A stretch of DNA of 64,000 nt from Blastomussa wellsi (GCA_947652115.1 OX393570.1:8155389-8219388), one strand, 5' to 3'. Positions 10,403 through 18,965 are shown, counted from the first letter of the stretch. Numbers and translations are program-made. The notes: generated by a model from the letters alone, not told the origin.

Positions 10403-10951
10403 TCAATTTATCTCCAAAACGAAAGTGAGTGGCATCTCATTGAAATCAAAAAGTTCACCATTCTCATCTTTGACTGAAATAGTCAAACTGTTTACCTCTC
10501 GACTTTTCAAAGTGGAACGAACATGCTGTGGCTCTGACTGATAAAAAACTTTTTCCCAAGGTTCACCTTTTATATCAAAGTTGGCAAGAATGGTGGATGG
10601 TTTTCCATTGAACTGATTTTCTTGTTTGTCAATCAAGTCACAATGGATTAAGTACGTTGAAGGGGAGTTCAGTTTTTTTGAATACAATAACGAAAAGAAT
10701 TTTGGTAAATTTCCGACAACGCCAAAGCCAAGAAGAGAGCTTAAATTTTCATCAATTTGAAATTCTTCCAAATTTGTGTTTAAGACAACCATTTGACCAT
10801 AGGGTGTGTTGATTTCTGCTTTTAAGGAGTCACTGTCCGGCAAAAGATCATTTTCAATTTTACTTTTTAAAGATTTCAAGGTGTAATTGCCCGGTAAAAA
10901 GGTGATGGTTTTGTTATTTGTTATCGATTTAAGTCTGCCCACTTTTTTCAT
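10403..10951 (-). CDS. Putative virion (minor capsid-like) protein
   Basis: This is a 182-residue, soluble, beta-rich protein. It has LSSLLGFG near residue 70, YLIHCDLID near 115 and a C-terminal SLTISVKDENG...DFNEMP strand pattern. This order (LGF, then a CDLI strand, then a terminal DE/NG-containing strand) resembles virion proteins of Polinton-type elements as I know them. A single-jelly-roll minor capsid or penton protein is therefore plausible but unproven. It sits just downstream of the 203-bp divergent intergenic region shared with the 566-residue gene. Confidence 0.75.
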   Translation of the reverse strand: MKKVGRLKSITNNKTITFLPGNYTLKSLKSKIENDLLPDSDSLKAEINTPYGQMVVLNTNLEEFQIDENLSSLLGFGVVGNLPKFFSLLYSKKLNSPSTYLIHCDLIDKQENQFNGKPSTILANFDIKGEPWEKVFYQSEPQHVRSTLKSREVNSLTISVKDENGELFDFNEMPLTFVLEIN

Positions 10952-11154
10952 GTTAAATCAAGAATTGTAAAGAGAACAGCTTAAAAGTCTGATATAGTTT
11001 GGTTGAAGGGGCTGGTGAAAATAAACTGTGTAGTCGTTTGAAGGAGCGATGATTGTGAGCACAACCATTTTGTATTGAACACAAAAATAATGGAAAACTA
11101 TTTTATTTTTGTTCCGTGCAATTTTTCAATTGAAAAATAACAGGGAAAAAGAAA
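10952..11154. promoter_or_regulatory. Divergent intergenic region, likely bidirectional promoter
   Basis: This 203-bp AT-rich gap lies between start codons pointing outward. A clear TATA box was not fixed for either side. It is inferred to be a promoter from the geometry only. Confidence 0.4.
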
Positions 11155-12855
11155 ATGAACATATGGAAAACCGCAAACAAACAAGATTCTGTTGCGTATG
11201 ACTATCTCGAAAAACGAGCGCAGGCTGGCAGCTCCACAAATGCAAAGCTTGCGCAAGCCAAGGCGTGGGCGACTTTTTCTGCAAGTTTCCCGAGGGCTGA
11301 CAAAAGCAAATTTGAAGCCCAGGTATTTTTTGCACCGGACAACACAGCAACAGCCGAAATATTTTTCAAAGAGGGGCCAGACAGTTTGGAAAGCGTATTC
11401 GGATCAGATCGCAAATATTGGAGCGCAGAAATGAAAAGAGCTCTGGGTTTGGTTGAAGTTGGCGGTTTTCCTTTCCAACTGGCGCCACGCCCAGAAAAAA
11501 GTTCACTGGCGGTTCCAGCAGTTCCATTCGAAGAAGCTGCACCGAGTTTGAAAAAAATATTCAACAAAGTAATCAAAATTTATGTCACCCCTGACCAGTA
11601 TTTTACAACAAAGTTTAGAGAGATATTTACCAAGGAACAACCGAAATTCGAAACGTCAAAGCCCGCGAAAAAATGGCTGGCGAAGCCAGATATGTCTTTC
11701 TGGGAACAGCAGCTGAACTTTGCAGTGTGGTGCGCGACAACAGGCTGCGGAATATCTCGAGAAGTATTTGACAAAGACAGCACGCTGAAGCTGCCGCCAC
11801 AGGTACGAGCGTTTTACATCTTTCACGTGTACTTTACGGTTCGACGCATCCTATTTCAGCTCGGAGGTATCCAAAGCTTTAGCGCATTGCCGGGTGATCC
11901 AACATGGAGTCAGTTTAACAACAAATATGACGAAGCTTCTTATAAAAGATTATGTGCTGAGTTCAAAGTTCCTTCATCAACCGATTTTCGGTTTACAATA
12001 GGGCCGAACCACGGGCTAGGAAGCGTTTATATTTACTGCCGCGATCCTTTCATCCTGAACGTTCCCTATCCATCAGCAAAAGCAAAATTCGATGACGAGG
12101 ATCCAATGGCGTCAGAAGAGGGAATATCAGTTTGTTTCATAAGAAATGATGCAGCTGAAGAGCAATTCAACTGGTTCGCACCAAAAACCACAACAGGTTT
12201 GACCCAGGCAGGTTTGTCGAGAATAAACCAGTCGATTGAAGCATTTGTGTATTGCATCTTGGGTGCGCAAGTAAACGTCCGCAGCAGCATTCTTGGGGCG
12301 GGAGGCAGAGCAAAGGAGGCCCAGACCGAGTTTCTTGTCCTGGTTGAAGACGCAGTGAGGATGCCCGACCTGGCAAAGAGCGTGCAGCGTTACCAGCTGG
12401 CGGTGGACGAGGCAAAAGTGCGGTTGAACCTTGCTGTGTGCCCGGGCGCTTGGTTGATGCCAGGCCGCATGGTTATCAACACAGAAAGCACGGTTGGTTA
12501 CAACAACCAGCTCAAACAAGCGATTCCGGGTATGAAGCTGGGGGTCAACGACGGGGCAAACAAAAGAACAAAAAAAGCGGCCCTTCAGCACATGGATGGC
12601 GGAAAATCAAAAATTAACCCACCAAACAGCCATCCTTCCAATCCAATTCACAAAGCAGCCACAGCTGAAAGCAAAAAAGATTTGAAACCTGTTGAAACAC
12701 CGACAACACAAGAGTCAACACAAACAACGCAAGTGCACACAGAAGAACGAGTGCCAACGGCTGGCTCGGGCAGTGATTCTCATGACACGAACAAAGTTGC
12801 AATGATGGTTGGCGCGGTTGCAATTGCAGGTTTGTTGTTTTTGACATTCCGCTAA
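11155..12855 (+). CDS. Large Polinton protein with C-terminal membrane anchor
   Basis: This is a 566-residue protein of unknown function. Residues about 1-450 look globular, with aromatic-rich segments such as FWEQQLNFAVWCATTGCG and AFYIFHVYFTVRRIL. Residues about 460-545 are a low-complexity Thr/Ser/Gln/Glu-rich linker. The end (about 548-566) is one hydrophobic helix (MMVGAVAIAGLLFLTF). That layout fits a tail-anchored or stalk-bearing protein. It is one of the largest genes of the element and so a candidate structural or host-interaction protein. I saw no Cys protease signature (ordered His/Asp/Gln/Cys) in it. It faces the 517-residue gene tail-to-tail across 24 bp. Confidence 0.85.
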   Translation: MNIWKTANKQDSVAYDYLEKRAQAGSSTNAKLAQAKAWATFSASFPRADKSKFEAQVFFAPDNTATAEIFFKEGPDSLESVFGSDRKYWSAEMKRALGLVEVGGFPFQLAPRPEKSSLAVPAVPFEEAAPSLKKIFNKVIKIYVTPDQYFTTKFREIFTKEQPKFETSKPAKKWLAKPDMSFWEQQLNFAVWCATTGCGISREVFDKDSTLKLPPQVRAFYIFHVYFTVRRILFQLGGIQSFSALPGDPTWSQFNNKYDEASYKRLCAEFKVPSSTDFRFTIGPNHGLGSVYIYCRDPFILNVPYPSAKAKFDDEDPMASEEGISVCFIRNDAAEEQFNWFAPKTTTGLTQAGLSRINQSIEAFVYCILGAQVNVRSSILGAGGRAKEAQTEFLVLVEDAVRMPDLAKSVQRYQLAVDEAKVRLNLAVCPGAWLMPGRMVINTESTVGYNNQLKQAIPGMKLGVNDGANKRTKKAALQHMDGGKSKINPPNSHPSNPIHKAATAESKKDLKPVETPTTQESTQTTQVHTEERVPTAGSGSDSHDTNKVAMMVGAVAIAGLLFLTFR

Positions 12856-12879
12856 TTTTTTGAGTTTTCCCAAAGAAAA

Positions 12880-14433
12880 TTAACTCTGCTTTTTGGCATA
12901 GCTCTCAACCAAAAAGGCCACAACAGCCAAAATTAAAAGCCATGTGTGTTCTGCCAGAAAACCGAGGACCTTACCAGCAGTTGAGAAAAGAAAAGAAACA
13001 ATCGAGCCGAGCAGTCCCGGAAGAATGGAGGCTGTTTTTTTCGCAATAGCTTTTAACCCGTTTCCCAAAGCTTTGGCCATTGATTTCAAAGCGTTGGTAA
13101 TGGAGCCAATGACAGCACCAATCGTGACACCTGCGGCAAGAAGGATTGAAGTCACTGTCACGCCGTACTTTTTGAAGATCTCTTTTACACGCTCACGAAG
13201 CGGCATGGATCTTTCTTTTTCTTCAATTTGTGTTGCCAACCTGCCAATCTCCTCTTGTCTATCTGCAATTCTCTCCCTGGCAGCCTCTTTTTCAGAAGGT
13301 GAAGCGTTTTCATCATCGATAATTGCTTTGTCTTCTTTATTTTTGTTTTCAAGTTCTGCTTTTCGCTCTTTTTTTTCGTTAAGATCTTCTTTGTTAATTT
13401 TTTCTTGAAGTTTCTCTTCAGTTTCTTTTAATTCGGCATTTTTTTGTGTGATCTTCCGAATATCTTCTTGCAATTTTTTGCCATCTTTTGCTGCTTTTCT
13501 TGTTTGATCAAGTTTCTTTGCTAATTCTTGATGGTCTTTTTCAAGGTATTTTTTCTGTTGTTTCAGTTTTTCAATTTCTTCTATATTCAATGGCTCATTT
13601 GTATCTTCAAGATCATCTTTCTGTTGTTCAATTTGTCTAATTTTGTTTCTCTTTTCTTCCATTTGTTGTTTTAGTTTTTCAGATTCTTTTGCCATTGATT
13701 CTTTTTGTTTCAGTTCTTTTTGTTTTTCTTTCATCTGTTTTTCAAGTTCATCACTTTGTTTCTTCGTTTCTATTAAATTTTCATTATCAATTTCTAAAGC
13801 CTTTCGGCCAAGCACTTTTTTGATGTATTCCGTTTTAAAGAAAGAACTTTGAAAATCTTCTCCATTTGAAAGAAATACCTTTATCATACCAGCATTTTTA
13901 CCAATAGCAACAATATCCATAAATTTAATTCCTGGTTTTGTTTTTGCTTCTTCGGCAGTTGCAAGCCTTAATCCCAATTTAGGTATGTTTGCTTCTGGAT
14001 ATCTTTCTTTGATTAATTCTTTTGCACGTTCGATTTCCACATTTTGTACAAAATTTATTAATTCTTTTGCTTCTTTATCTTTTCCCTCCTGAGTTAAAAT
14101 TTCATAATTATTTTCAGCTTTATCTGAGGAATAAAGATCTGTATCATCGTTTCTTAATTTATTCAGTCTTCTTTCAATATATTCATCTGTTACATGTCTT
14201 CTACTTGTTCCACCAAAAGATGTTTCTTCAATATAAGATTTATCTGGCAGCCCGCTTTTCTCGTGAGACATTGTTTGCATCTGAATCTCTTGACCTTGAG
14301 TCAAAGGTGTGGATGTGTCGCTAGGGATAAGAGGAAATGTTTCATCGGTGATTTTATCTTCATCGTCATCATCGTTGTCAATATTATAGTCAAGATCAGG
14401 GTCATCGTATCCAAACTCTCCACCTTCAGCCAT
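12880..14433 (-). CDS. Coiled-coil protein with C-terminal hydrophobic segment
   Basis: This is a 517-residue protein. The N-terminus is very acidic (Asp-rich, residues 9-30). Residues about 75-210 appear globular. About 220-410 is a Lys/Glu/Gln-rich coiled coil. About 425-510 holds several hydrophobic helices (VTSILLAAGVTIGAVIGSI and a final WLLILAVVAFLVE). The C-terminal membrane module recurs in animal Polinton proteins in my memory. A role in membrane penetration or capsid-membrane contact is a guess. The start codon follows TATATAATTTAGCG, and only 60 bp separate it from the divergent capsid gene, implying a shared promoter. Confidence 0.85.
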   Translation of the reverse strand: MAEGGEFGYDDPDLDYNIDNDDDDEDKITDETFPLIPSDTSTPLTQGQEIQMQTMSHEKSGLPDKSYIEETSFGGTSRRHVTDEYIERRLNKLRNDDTDLYSSDKAENNYEILTQEGKDKEAKELINFVQNVEIERAKELIKERYPEANIPKLGLRLATAEEAKTKPGIKFMDIVAIGKNAGMIKVFLSNGEDFQSSFFKTEYIKKVLGRKALEIDNENLIETKKQSDELEKQMKEKQKELKQKESMAKESEKLKQQMEEKRNKIRQIEQQKDDLEDTNEPLNIEEIEKLKQQKKYLEKDHQELAKKLDQTRKAAKDGKKLQEDIRKITQKNAELKETEEKLQEKINKEDLNEKKERKAELENKNKEDKAIIDDENASPSEKEAARERIADRQEEIGRLATQIEEKERSMPLRERVKEIFKKYGVTVTSILLAAGVTIGAVIGSITNALKSMAKALGNGLKAIAKKTASILPGLLGSIVSFLFSTAGKVLGFLAEHTWLLILAVVAFLVESYAKKQS

Positions 14434-14493
14434 CGCTAAATTATATATTCAAATTATTTTTATTTAAATACAAATGTCCGGCGTTGTATAAAC
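14434..14493. promoter_or_regulatory. 60-bp bidirectional promoter with two TATA-like boxes
   Basis: On the minus side TATATAA lies about 8 nt before the ATG of the coiled-coil gene. On the plus side GTATAAAC abuts the capsid ATG. The spacing leaves little or no 5' UTR on either side. Confidence 0.5.
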
Positions 14494-15744
14494 ATGTCTG
14501 TGCAAGCAAACCTTCGTCCAACTAACCAAGAAAAAATTTTAGGCGGAATGAAAGCCGAGCGCACGGTCAAGCGCATCACTTTTAATCCCAGCGAAGCCAA
14601 CCCCGGCGAGACGTTGTATGTTTACGTGCCCAAGCTGAATGAGAACGAGGTCCTCGTGCCAGGCTCGATCTCACTTATCTTTAACATCGACCTGGCTGGA
14701 GGGCACGCCAACAACTTCCTTGTACAAAACGTCTCCCGTGCTCTTGTCGACAGGCTGACTGTTAAGTACGCTGGAACCATACTGCAGGACACGGTGGGGT
14801 ATGACATTTTCAAGATCTGGGAGGACCTTTTCCTCTCACAGGAGGAGCGGGACAACATGATGCTCGAGGGTATTCAGTCCGAGGACCTCTGCAAGATCCG
14901 CTCAAATGCGGGGGATAAAAAAACCTCGGGTGTGGGCGCGGAAAACGCACTTAACACGGTTTTCGGAACAAAATATCGAATCCAACTGGACCACCAGATC
15001 CTGACCGACCACGGCGTTTTCTACCCCAAAGCTCTTTACCACGACCTCATGTTTGTGCTGACCCTTGCGCCGGCCTCGCAGGTTGTAAAAGGCTCTGAGC
15101 CCGCTAAACTGAAATACAAGCTGACAAACATCCAGCTCGAGTACGAAATGATGAGGAGCAAGACTCTGGCGGACGACGCGCTAAGTGTTTACTCCTCAGG
15201 AAAGGAATTCCTTTACGATCATGTTGAGCGGCCATTTGTGCACACCTTCTCAAAAGGCATTGACACAAGGATAAACCTCAGAGTAAACTCGCAGAGAAGG
15301 TCCCTGAAAGGTATTCTTCTCCTTTTCGTTGAGCCTTATGAAGCCGGCATCAGGGATTCAGAAAAGTACTTCAACCCAGACCTGACAAAAGTCACCGTTA
15401 CGGTGAACGGCAAGCCCAACATGATTTACAATAACGGCATCGAAGGAAAGGATATCTGGGGTGAAGTTTACCGTTTCTTTGGTAAGTCAAAAAACAAAAC
15501 ACCGAACATGAATCTGAAAAAGTTTTACACCGAAAACAAGTTCGGGCTTCTGATAGATCTTCGCTCAATGGAAAGTCAAAAAATTCACGGAAGCGGCACG
15601 CGGCTTGTAAACACACAAGATGGAGTCCAGCTTGAACTCGAGCGGAATGCCAAAAACTCAGGCAACGTGAACTGCCACGTCTTTGTTATCAGTGACTCGC
15701 AGATGAATATAATAGGGCAGCAGTTAGAAGATGTGCAGTACTAA
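14494..15744 (+). CDS. MCP: Probable major capsid protein (double jelly-roll type)
   Basis: This is a 416-residue beta-rich protein followed directly by the packaging ATPase, the usual pairing. The first half has alternating strands with a loop-helix region (about residues 75-125, LVDRLTVKYAG then IWEDLFLSQEERD). A YRIQLDHQIL...GVFYPKALYHDLMF stretch of the receptor-strand type follows. The second half repeats the pattern, with LKGILLLFVEP, a VTVTVNGKP strand and a GLLIDLR strand near the end. This internal layout matches Polinton/adintovirus capsid proteins as I know them. No single diagnostic residue exists, so a structure prediction is the deciding test. Start: the ATG sits directly behind GTATAAAC. 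Confidence 0.8.
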   Translation: MSVQANLRPTNQEKILGGMKAERTVKRITFNPSEANPGETLYVYVPKLNENEVLVPGSISLIFNIDLAGGHANNFLVQNVSRALVDRLTVKYAGTILQDTVGYDIFKIWEDLFLSQEERDNMMLEGIQSEDLCKIRSNAGDKKTSGVGAENALNTVFGTKYRIQLDHQILTDHGVFYPKALYHDLMFVLTLAPASQVVKGSEPAKLKYKLTNIQLEYEMMRSKTLADDALSVYSSGKEFLYDHVERPFVHTFSKGIDTRINLRVNSQRRSLKGILLLFVEPYEAGIRDSEKYFNPDLTKVTVTVNGKPNMIYNNGIEGKDIWGEVYRFFGKSKNKTPNMNLKKFYTENKFGLLIDLRSMESQKIHGSGTRLVNTQDGVQLELERNAKNSGNVNCHVFVISDSQMNIIGQQLEDVQY

Positions 15745-15748
15745 TAAA

Positions 15749-16372
15749 ATGGACACAGGCAACATACCGTTTAACGCTCTAGTAATTGGACCGACTAATT
15801 CAGGCAAAACAAAGTTTGTGGTGGATCAGCTCCGCGGTCCTTTCCGCGGCAAGTTTGACTACATTGCGCTCATCTGCCCGACGTTCAAACACAACATGAC
15901 TTTTCATCGTTTCGCTGAGAAAGACCCGCGTTTTTATGTCGTGGTTTGCGTACAGCATGAAGTTGAAAAATTTTTGAAGTATGTTTACTTTTTTTTGGAG
16001 GGCACCAACGCGCTCATTATCCTCGATGACTGCGCAGCCTCGAAAGATGTGAAAAAGCGCACAGGCGAGCTGGTCGAACTCGCATTCAGCGGCCGCCACG
16101 CAGGGATCAGCACGTGGGTGATAACCCAAAAGATGACCAGCATCACGGCCTCTTTCCGCGAAAACGCTGCGGCGCTTGTGCTTTTTTACACGCCCTCGTG
16201 GAAGACATTGAAAGCAATTTTTGATGAATTCGCCGGCGAACTTTCTCAAGATGAATTCAAAGACCTCATTTCAAAATTGAAAGAAACACAGTTCTCCTGC
16301 CTTGTGTTCGCACTTCAGTACCCGTTCGGAATAAAATTCCACACACCCCAATTAAAAATTAAAAATGAATAA
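15749..16372 (+). CDS. ATP: Genome-packaging ATPase (FtsK/HerA, A32-like)
   Basis: This is a 207-residue P-loop ATPase that would drive viral DNA into a preformed capsid. The Walker A motif is GPTNSGKT near residues 14-21. Walker B is ALIILDDC near residue 87. A downstream GRHAGISTWVITQK segment, with its Gln, fits the sensor region of this family. I chose the ATG at 15,749, four bases after the capsid stop and preceded by TAATAAA. An earlier ATG at 15,731 would overlap the capsid gene by 14 nt. The length is typical for Polinton ATPases. Confidence 0.95.
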   Translation: MDTGNIPFNALVIGPTNSGKTKFVVDQLRGPFRGKFDYIALICPTFKHNMTFHRFAEKDPRFYVVVCVQHEVEKFLKYVYFFLEGTNALIILDDCAASKDVKKRTGELVELAFSGRHAGISTWVITQKMTSITASFRENAAALVLFYTPSWKTLKAIFDEFAGELSQDEFKDLISKLKETQFSCLVFALQYPFGIKFHTPQLKIKNE

Positions 16373-16389
16373 AAATTCACAAATATAAA

Positions 16390-16968
16390 ATGGCGGACTT
16401 ATCAAAACTCGATGACTTGGACTTGTCGGGCTTGTACTTGCTTGAAGCTGAGGCAGCGAGCGCGCCCGCCGGCATTGTCCCCGCTGTTGTTTCAACGCAG
16501 CCTGATATCCCCGCGATGCGCGAGCAGTTGGCCCGGCTTGTGTCAACAGGAAAATCAAAAGAAGCCATCGGGGAGCAGCTTTCACACGAGCAAGTGAAAC
16601 GCCTCTCTGACAAAGATGTCGAGAAATACACCAAACGCTACCAGGCTTATGTGGGCTCAAAAACAACGGACAGCTTGATCGACAGCATCATTTTTCTTAC
16701 AACCAAAGCGGTCGGAATGGCCGTCGACATCGACGACATCAATGCTCTGCAAAAAGATCTGAGAAACGACTGGATCATCAGCAATGAGCTCTCCAACCTG
16801 GCCGGCAGCGCCGCTTTGTCTTGCGGCCGTTTTCTCGCTCTGGCCAACGCAGTGCTGATCACAACAAAACACATTGATTTCAGCGGAGGCCCCCCCGGTG
16901 ATTCAAAAGTTTGGGACGGACAGCCTGTGCACATTGCCCCTGAGGTTGACACACCAACTAATGAATAA
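16390..16968 (+). CDS. Polinton-associated conserved protein, unknown role
   Basis: This is a 192-residue protein, mostly helical, without signal peptide. Residues about 65-160 carry VEKYTKRYQAYVGSKTTDS and ALSCGRFLALANAVLI. I recall this core from other cnidarian Polinton entries, without a known function. One moderately hydrophobic stretch lies at about residues 98-110. The ATG directly abuts AATATAAA, and it follows the ATPase by 17 bp in the same direction. A minor virion component is possible because of its place in the capsid/ATPase cluster. Confidence 0.8.
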   Translation: MADLSKLDDLDLSGLYLLEAEAASAPAGIVPAVVSTQPDIPAMREQLARLVSTGKSKEAIGEQLSHEQVKRLSDKDVEKYTKRYQAYVGSKTTDSLIDSIIFLTTKAVGMAVDIDDINALQKDLRNDWIISNELSNLAGSAALSCGRFLALANAVLITTKHIDFSGGPPGDSKVWDGQPVHIAPEVDTPTNE

Positions 16969-17036
16969 GTTGCTGGACATTACACAGGTGTTGCAAAGTA
17001 ATATTCAGAATTGAATATTAATTTTGTTTTTATACA

Positions 17037-17525
17037 ATGGCTGAAACAGCACAAGCAAACCCAGTTGAGCAAACACCACCACAGACGAGTCAAGAAACTT
17101 CACAAACGCCGGCACCACAGACGAGCCAAGTAACTTCACAAACGCCGGTAACAAATCCCAAAAATCCCAAGCGAGTGGCTGCTGGCATAGATATTGCAAA
17201 AAGAACTCGGGAGGCCCGCGCAGCGCACAAACAAGCTTATGAAGAGAAAATGGCAAAACAATCTTCACCTGCAGTGGGGGTGGAAACCACAACAGAGCTC
17301 GCACCAAAGCCTGCTGCAGAAAACGGTCTCACCACAAACCAATTGATCGCAATCGCCGGAATTGGCGTCACGCTTCTCACAACTTATGTCAAGCGTGAAG
17401 ACATCAAGGCCTTTTTCAAAAAGAACCAGGCAACTTCTGTGGAGCAAGCCCCACACCCCGCCCCCGTGGATGCGGATCCGAAACCGAAGCCGAAAAAACG
17501 TGGAATTCGGAATATGGATGATTAA
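17037..17525 (+). CDS. Pro/Thr/Gln-rich protein with one membrane helix
   Basis: This is a 162-residue protein. The first 40 residues contain two copies of a PQTSQ-TSQTP repeat. A basic helix follows (KRVAAGIDIAKRTREARAAH, about 47-66), then a single hydrophobic segment (about 99-113, LIAIAGIGVTLLTTYV). The tail is Pro/Lys-rich and basic. The TTATACAATGG context puts a TATA-like motif right at the start codon. Function is unknown; the basic parts could touch DNA. Confidence 0.7.
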   Translation: MAETAQANPVEQTPPQTSQETSQTPAPQTSQVTSQTPVTNPKNPKRVAAGIDIAKRTREARAAHKQAYEEKMAKQSSPAVGVETTTELAPKPAAENGLTTNQLIAIAGIGVTLLTTYVKREDIKAFFKKNQATSVEQAPHPAPVDADPKPKPKKRGIRNMDD

Positions 17526-17578
17526 TTTCATTTGAATTTTTGTTTCGTCATAATTCCACCCGCGCAATGGATGAAGAT

Positions 17579-18239
17579 GTGCCCAAAAAATTTCTTTTGA
17601 ACTTTTATTTTTTCTTTCATACCAAACATGTCTGACAACAAGCTCGTTAAAACCGTTCTGGATGCCGCGACTCTCGTTGGCCTCACTGTTGGCATTGAGT
17701 GGGTTGCCAAAAAAGCGTTCAGGATAATTTTTACAGATGACCCTTCAGATTCTGTCGAAAACTTCGCAATGTTCACTGTAACAGAATTGAAAAATTTTAT
17801 AAATACAACAGAAATTATTGTGAAAAAATATGAAGAAGCAATCAAAACGATCCGGAGAGAATTGGAAGAAGCATTGAAAATGTTGAGAGAGGAAAACACG
17901 GAAGAGGAGACAGTAAAAAATAAAATAGAACAATTGAATGAATTGGAAAGGCTCAGGGATTATGAAATGGATGAGCTTGAATGTTCGAAAAAACAATTGA
18001 AAGACAAGTTGAGATGTTTGTAATCAAAAAATGAAAGTTGCCAAAAAAAATTTCTTTTGAACTTTTATTTTTTTCTTTCATACCAAACATGTCTGACAAC
18101 AAGCTCGTTAAAACCGTTCTGGATGCCGCGACTCTCGTTGGCCTCACAGCAGGCATTGGGTGGGTTGCCAAAAAAGCCTTCAGGAGAAGTTTTACAGATG
18201 ACCCTTCAGAGTCTGTCGAAAACTTCGCAATGTTCACTG
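17579..18239 (+). repeat. Internal direct duplication of leader plus gene start
   Basis: About 200 bp at 17,579-17,778 recur at 18,038-18,239 with an offset of about 460 bp. The copies share the untranslated leader (TTTCTTTTGAACTTTTATTT, then CATACCAAAC before the ATG) and the first roughly 50 codons. Downstream of TTCACTG the two copies are unrelated. Confidence 0.9.
17628..18023 (+). CDS. Duplicated membrane protein with new coiled-coil tail
   Basis: This is a 131-residue protein. Residues 1-50 match the gene at 18,089 almost exactly, including LDAATLVGLT, a weakly hydrophobic segment and a TDDPS motif. After residue 50 the second membrane segment of the sister is absent. It is replaced by a Lys/Glu-rich coiled coil running to the end. 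The frame is intact, so it is probably expressed. It looks like a partial duplicate that gained or kept a different 3' part. Confidence 0.7.
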   Translation: MSDNKLVKTVLDAATLVGLTVGIEWVAKKAFRIIFTDDPSDSVENFAMFTVTELKNFINTTEIIVKKYEEAIKTIRRELEEALKMLREENTEEETVKNKIEQLNELERLRDYEMDELECSKKQLKDKLRCL

Positions 18240-18310
18240 GTGTGATGGCGGGCAGCATCTGGCTCAAGAAGTACCTGGAGGACCAGAAAATCTTACCCGA
18301 CAAACTTTGA
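18089..18310 (+). CDS. Small two-segment membrane protein
   Basis: This is a 73-residue protein; I start it at 18,089 because that ATG is the one shared with the upstream duplicate. Residues about 9-23 (VLDAATLVGLTAGIGWV) and 50-62 (FTGVMAGSIWLKKYLE) are the two hydrophobic parts around a TDDPSESVENF loop. I recall similar short proteins from other cnidarian Polintons, with unknown function. This is probably the ancestral form of the duplicated pair, since its second half has the usual layout. Confidence 0.7.
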   Translation: MSDNKLVKTVLDAATLVGLTAGIGWVAKKAFRRSFTDDPSESVENFAMFTGVMAGSIWLKKYLEDQKILPDKL

Positions 18311-18346
18311 GAAAATCATTTGAAAAATGCCGCCGATTTTATAATC

Positions 18347-18772
18347 ATGGCAAGTATCGCAATTATGGTTGGCGGGGCTGTGTTGAACGCAGCGGCTTTC
18401 ATCGGCGGCAATTATCTGGCGAAGGCTTTTGGAGGCAGTGACAAGGCCGCTCTTGAAGAAAAAGAGCGCCACGACCGGGCTCTCGAGGCGTATCAAGCTG
18501 CGTACGCCAAATATTCGCGCGACCGCACCAAACTTCTCGACTGGATTGCAACAAACGAGCACATAAAAGCGGAAGCCAAGCAGAACTTCACCAACACTGA
18601 CTACGCTTTCAAACTTTACAACCAGGCGCATCCTGAAGAGCAAATGGCTCCTCCCAAAGAGCCCAAATTTTCTGATTTTTATCAACCAAGCCAGCAGCAA
18701 AAAAATGGTGAACTCATGTTCGTCGGGGCCGGGGCTCTCGCTTTGGGCTACGCTGCTTTACGGTTCTTTTAA
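18347..18772 (+). CDS. Polinton-associated membrane protein, helix-rich middle
   Basis: This is a 141-residue protein; the start is placed at the first ATG. It has a hydrophobic N-terminal segment (about 5-28), then a long charged amphipathic helix (about 35-85). A conserved-looking SDFYQPSQQQKNGELMFVG motif leads into a C-terminal hydrophobic segment ending at the last residue. This architecture recurs widely in animal Polintons in my memory as an uncharacterised family. The function is unknown; two membrane segments suggest a virion or host membrane location. Confidence 0.8.
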   Translation: MASIAIMVGGAVLNAAAFIGGNYLAKAFGGSDKAALEEKERHDRALEAYQAAYAKYSRDRTKLLDWIATNEHIKAEAKQNFTNTDYAFKLYNQAHPEEQMAPPKEPKFSDFYQPSQQQKNGELMFVGAGALALGYAALRFF

Positions 18773-18793
18773 ACTTTTTTTCACCTCTTTTAT
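18773..18793 (+). promoter_or_regulatory. Leader ending TTTTAT at the start codon (copy 1)
   Basis: The stretch CTTTTTTTCACCTCTTTTAT runs straight into ATGGA of the 47-residue gene. It recurs, essentially identical, in front of the integrase gene at about 18,945-18,965. Confidence 0.55.
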
Positions 18794-18937
18794 ATGGATT
18801 TCTACTGTGTGAATGAGAAGAAGATCACCCCCAACGTTCGTGGGAGTGAAAGACTCGGAAAAACCAAAAATGGGCAAACCTTTCTGAAAGTCAAATGCGC
18901 CTCTTGCGGGAAAACCAAAACAAGATTCATCTGCTAA
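18794..18937 (+). CDS. Tiny zinc-ribbon-like protein (DUF5679-like)
   Basis: This 47-residue frame begins MDFYCVNEKK and ends CASCGKTKTRFIC. An N-terminal YCV, a KNGQ..LK turn, and a CxxC followed by a KTRF end is the pattern of the very small DUF5679-like zinc-binding proteins known from large DNA viruses and Polintons. Here the first knuckle has one Cys instead of a CxxC pair, and an extra Cys ends the protein. It is tightly packed between the 141-residue gene and the integrase. The duplicated leader supports it being a real gene. Confidence 0.65.
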   Translation: MDFYCVNEKKITPNVRGSERLGKTKNGQTFLKVKCASCGKTKTRFIC

Positions 18938-18944
18938 CATTTAA

Positions 18945-18965
18945 ACTTTTTTTCACCTCTTTTAT
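18945..18965 (+). promoter_or_regulatory. Leader ending TTTTAT at the start codon (copy 2)
   Basis: This repeats the 18,773-18,793 leader and abuts the integrase ATG. Two neighbouring genes with the same leader probably respond to the same transcription signal. Confidence 0.55.

Noticed and set aside
13643..14324. Phe/Ser-rich frames antisense to the coiled-coil gene
   Set aside because: Complement of Lys/Glu-rich coiled-coil codons; no independent support.
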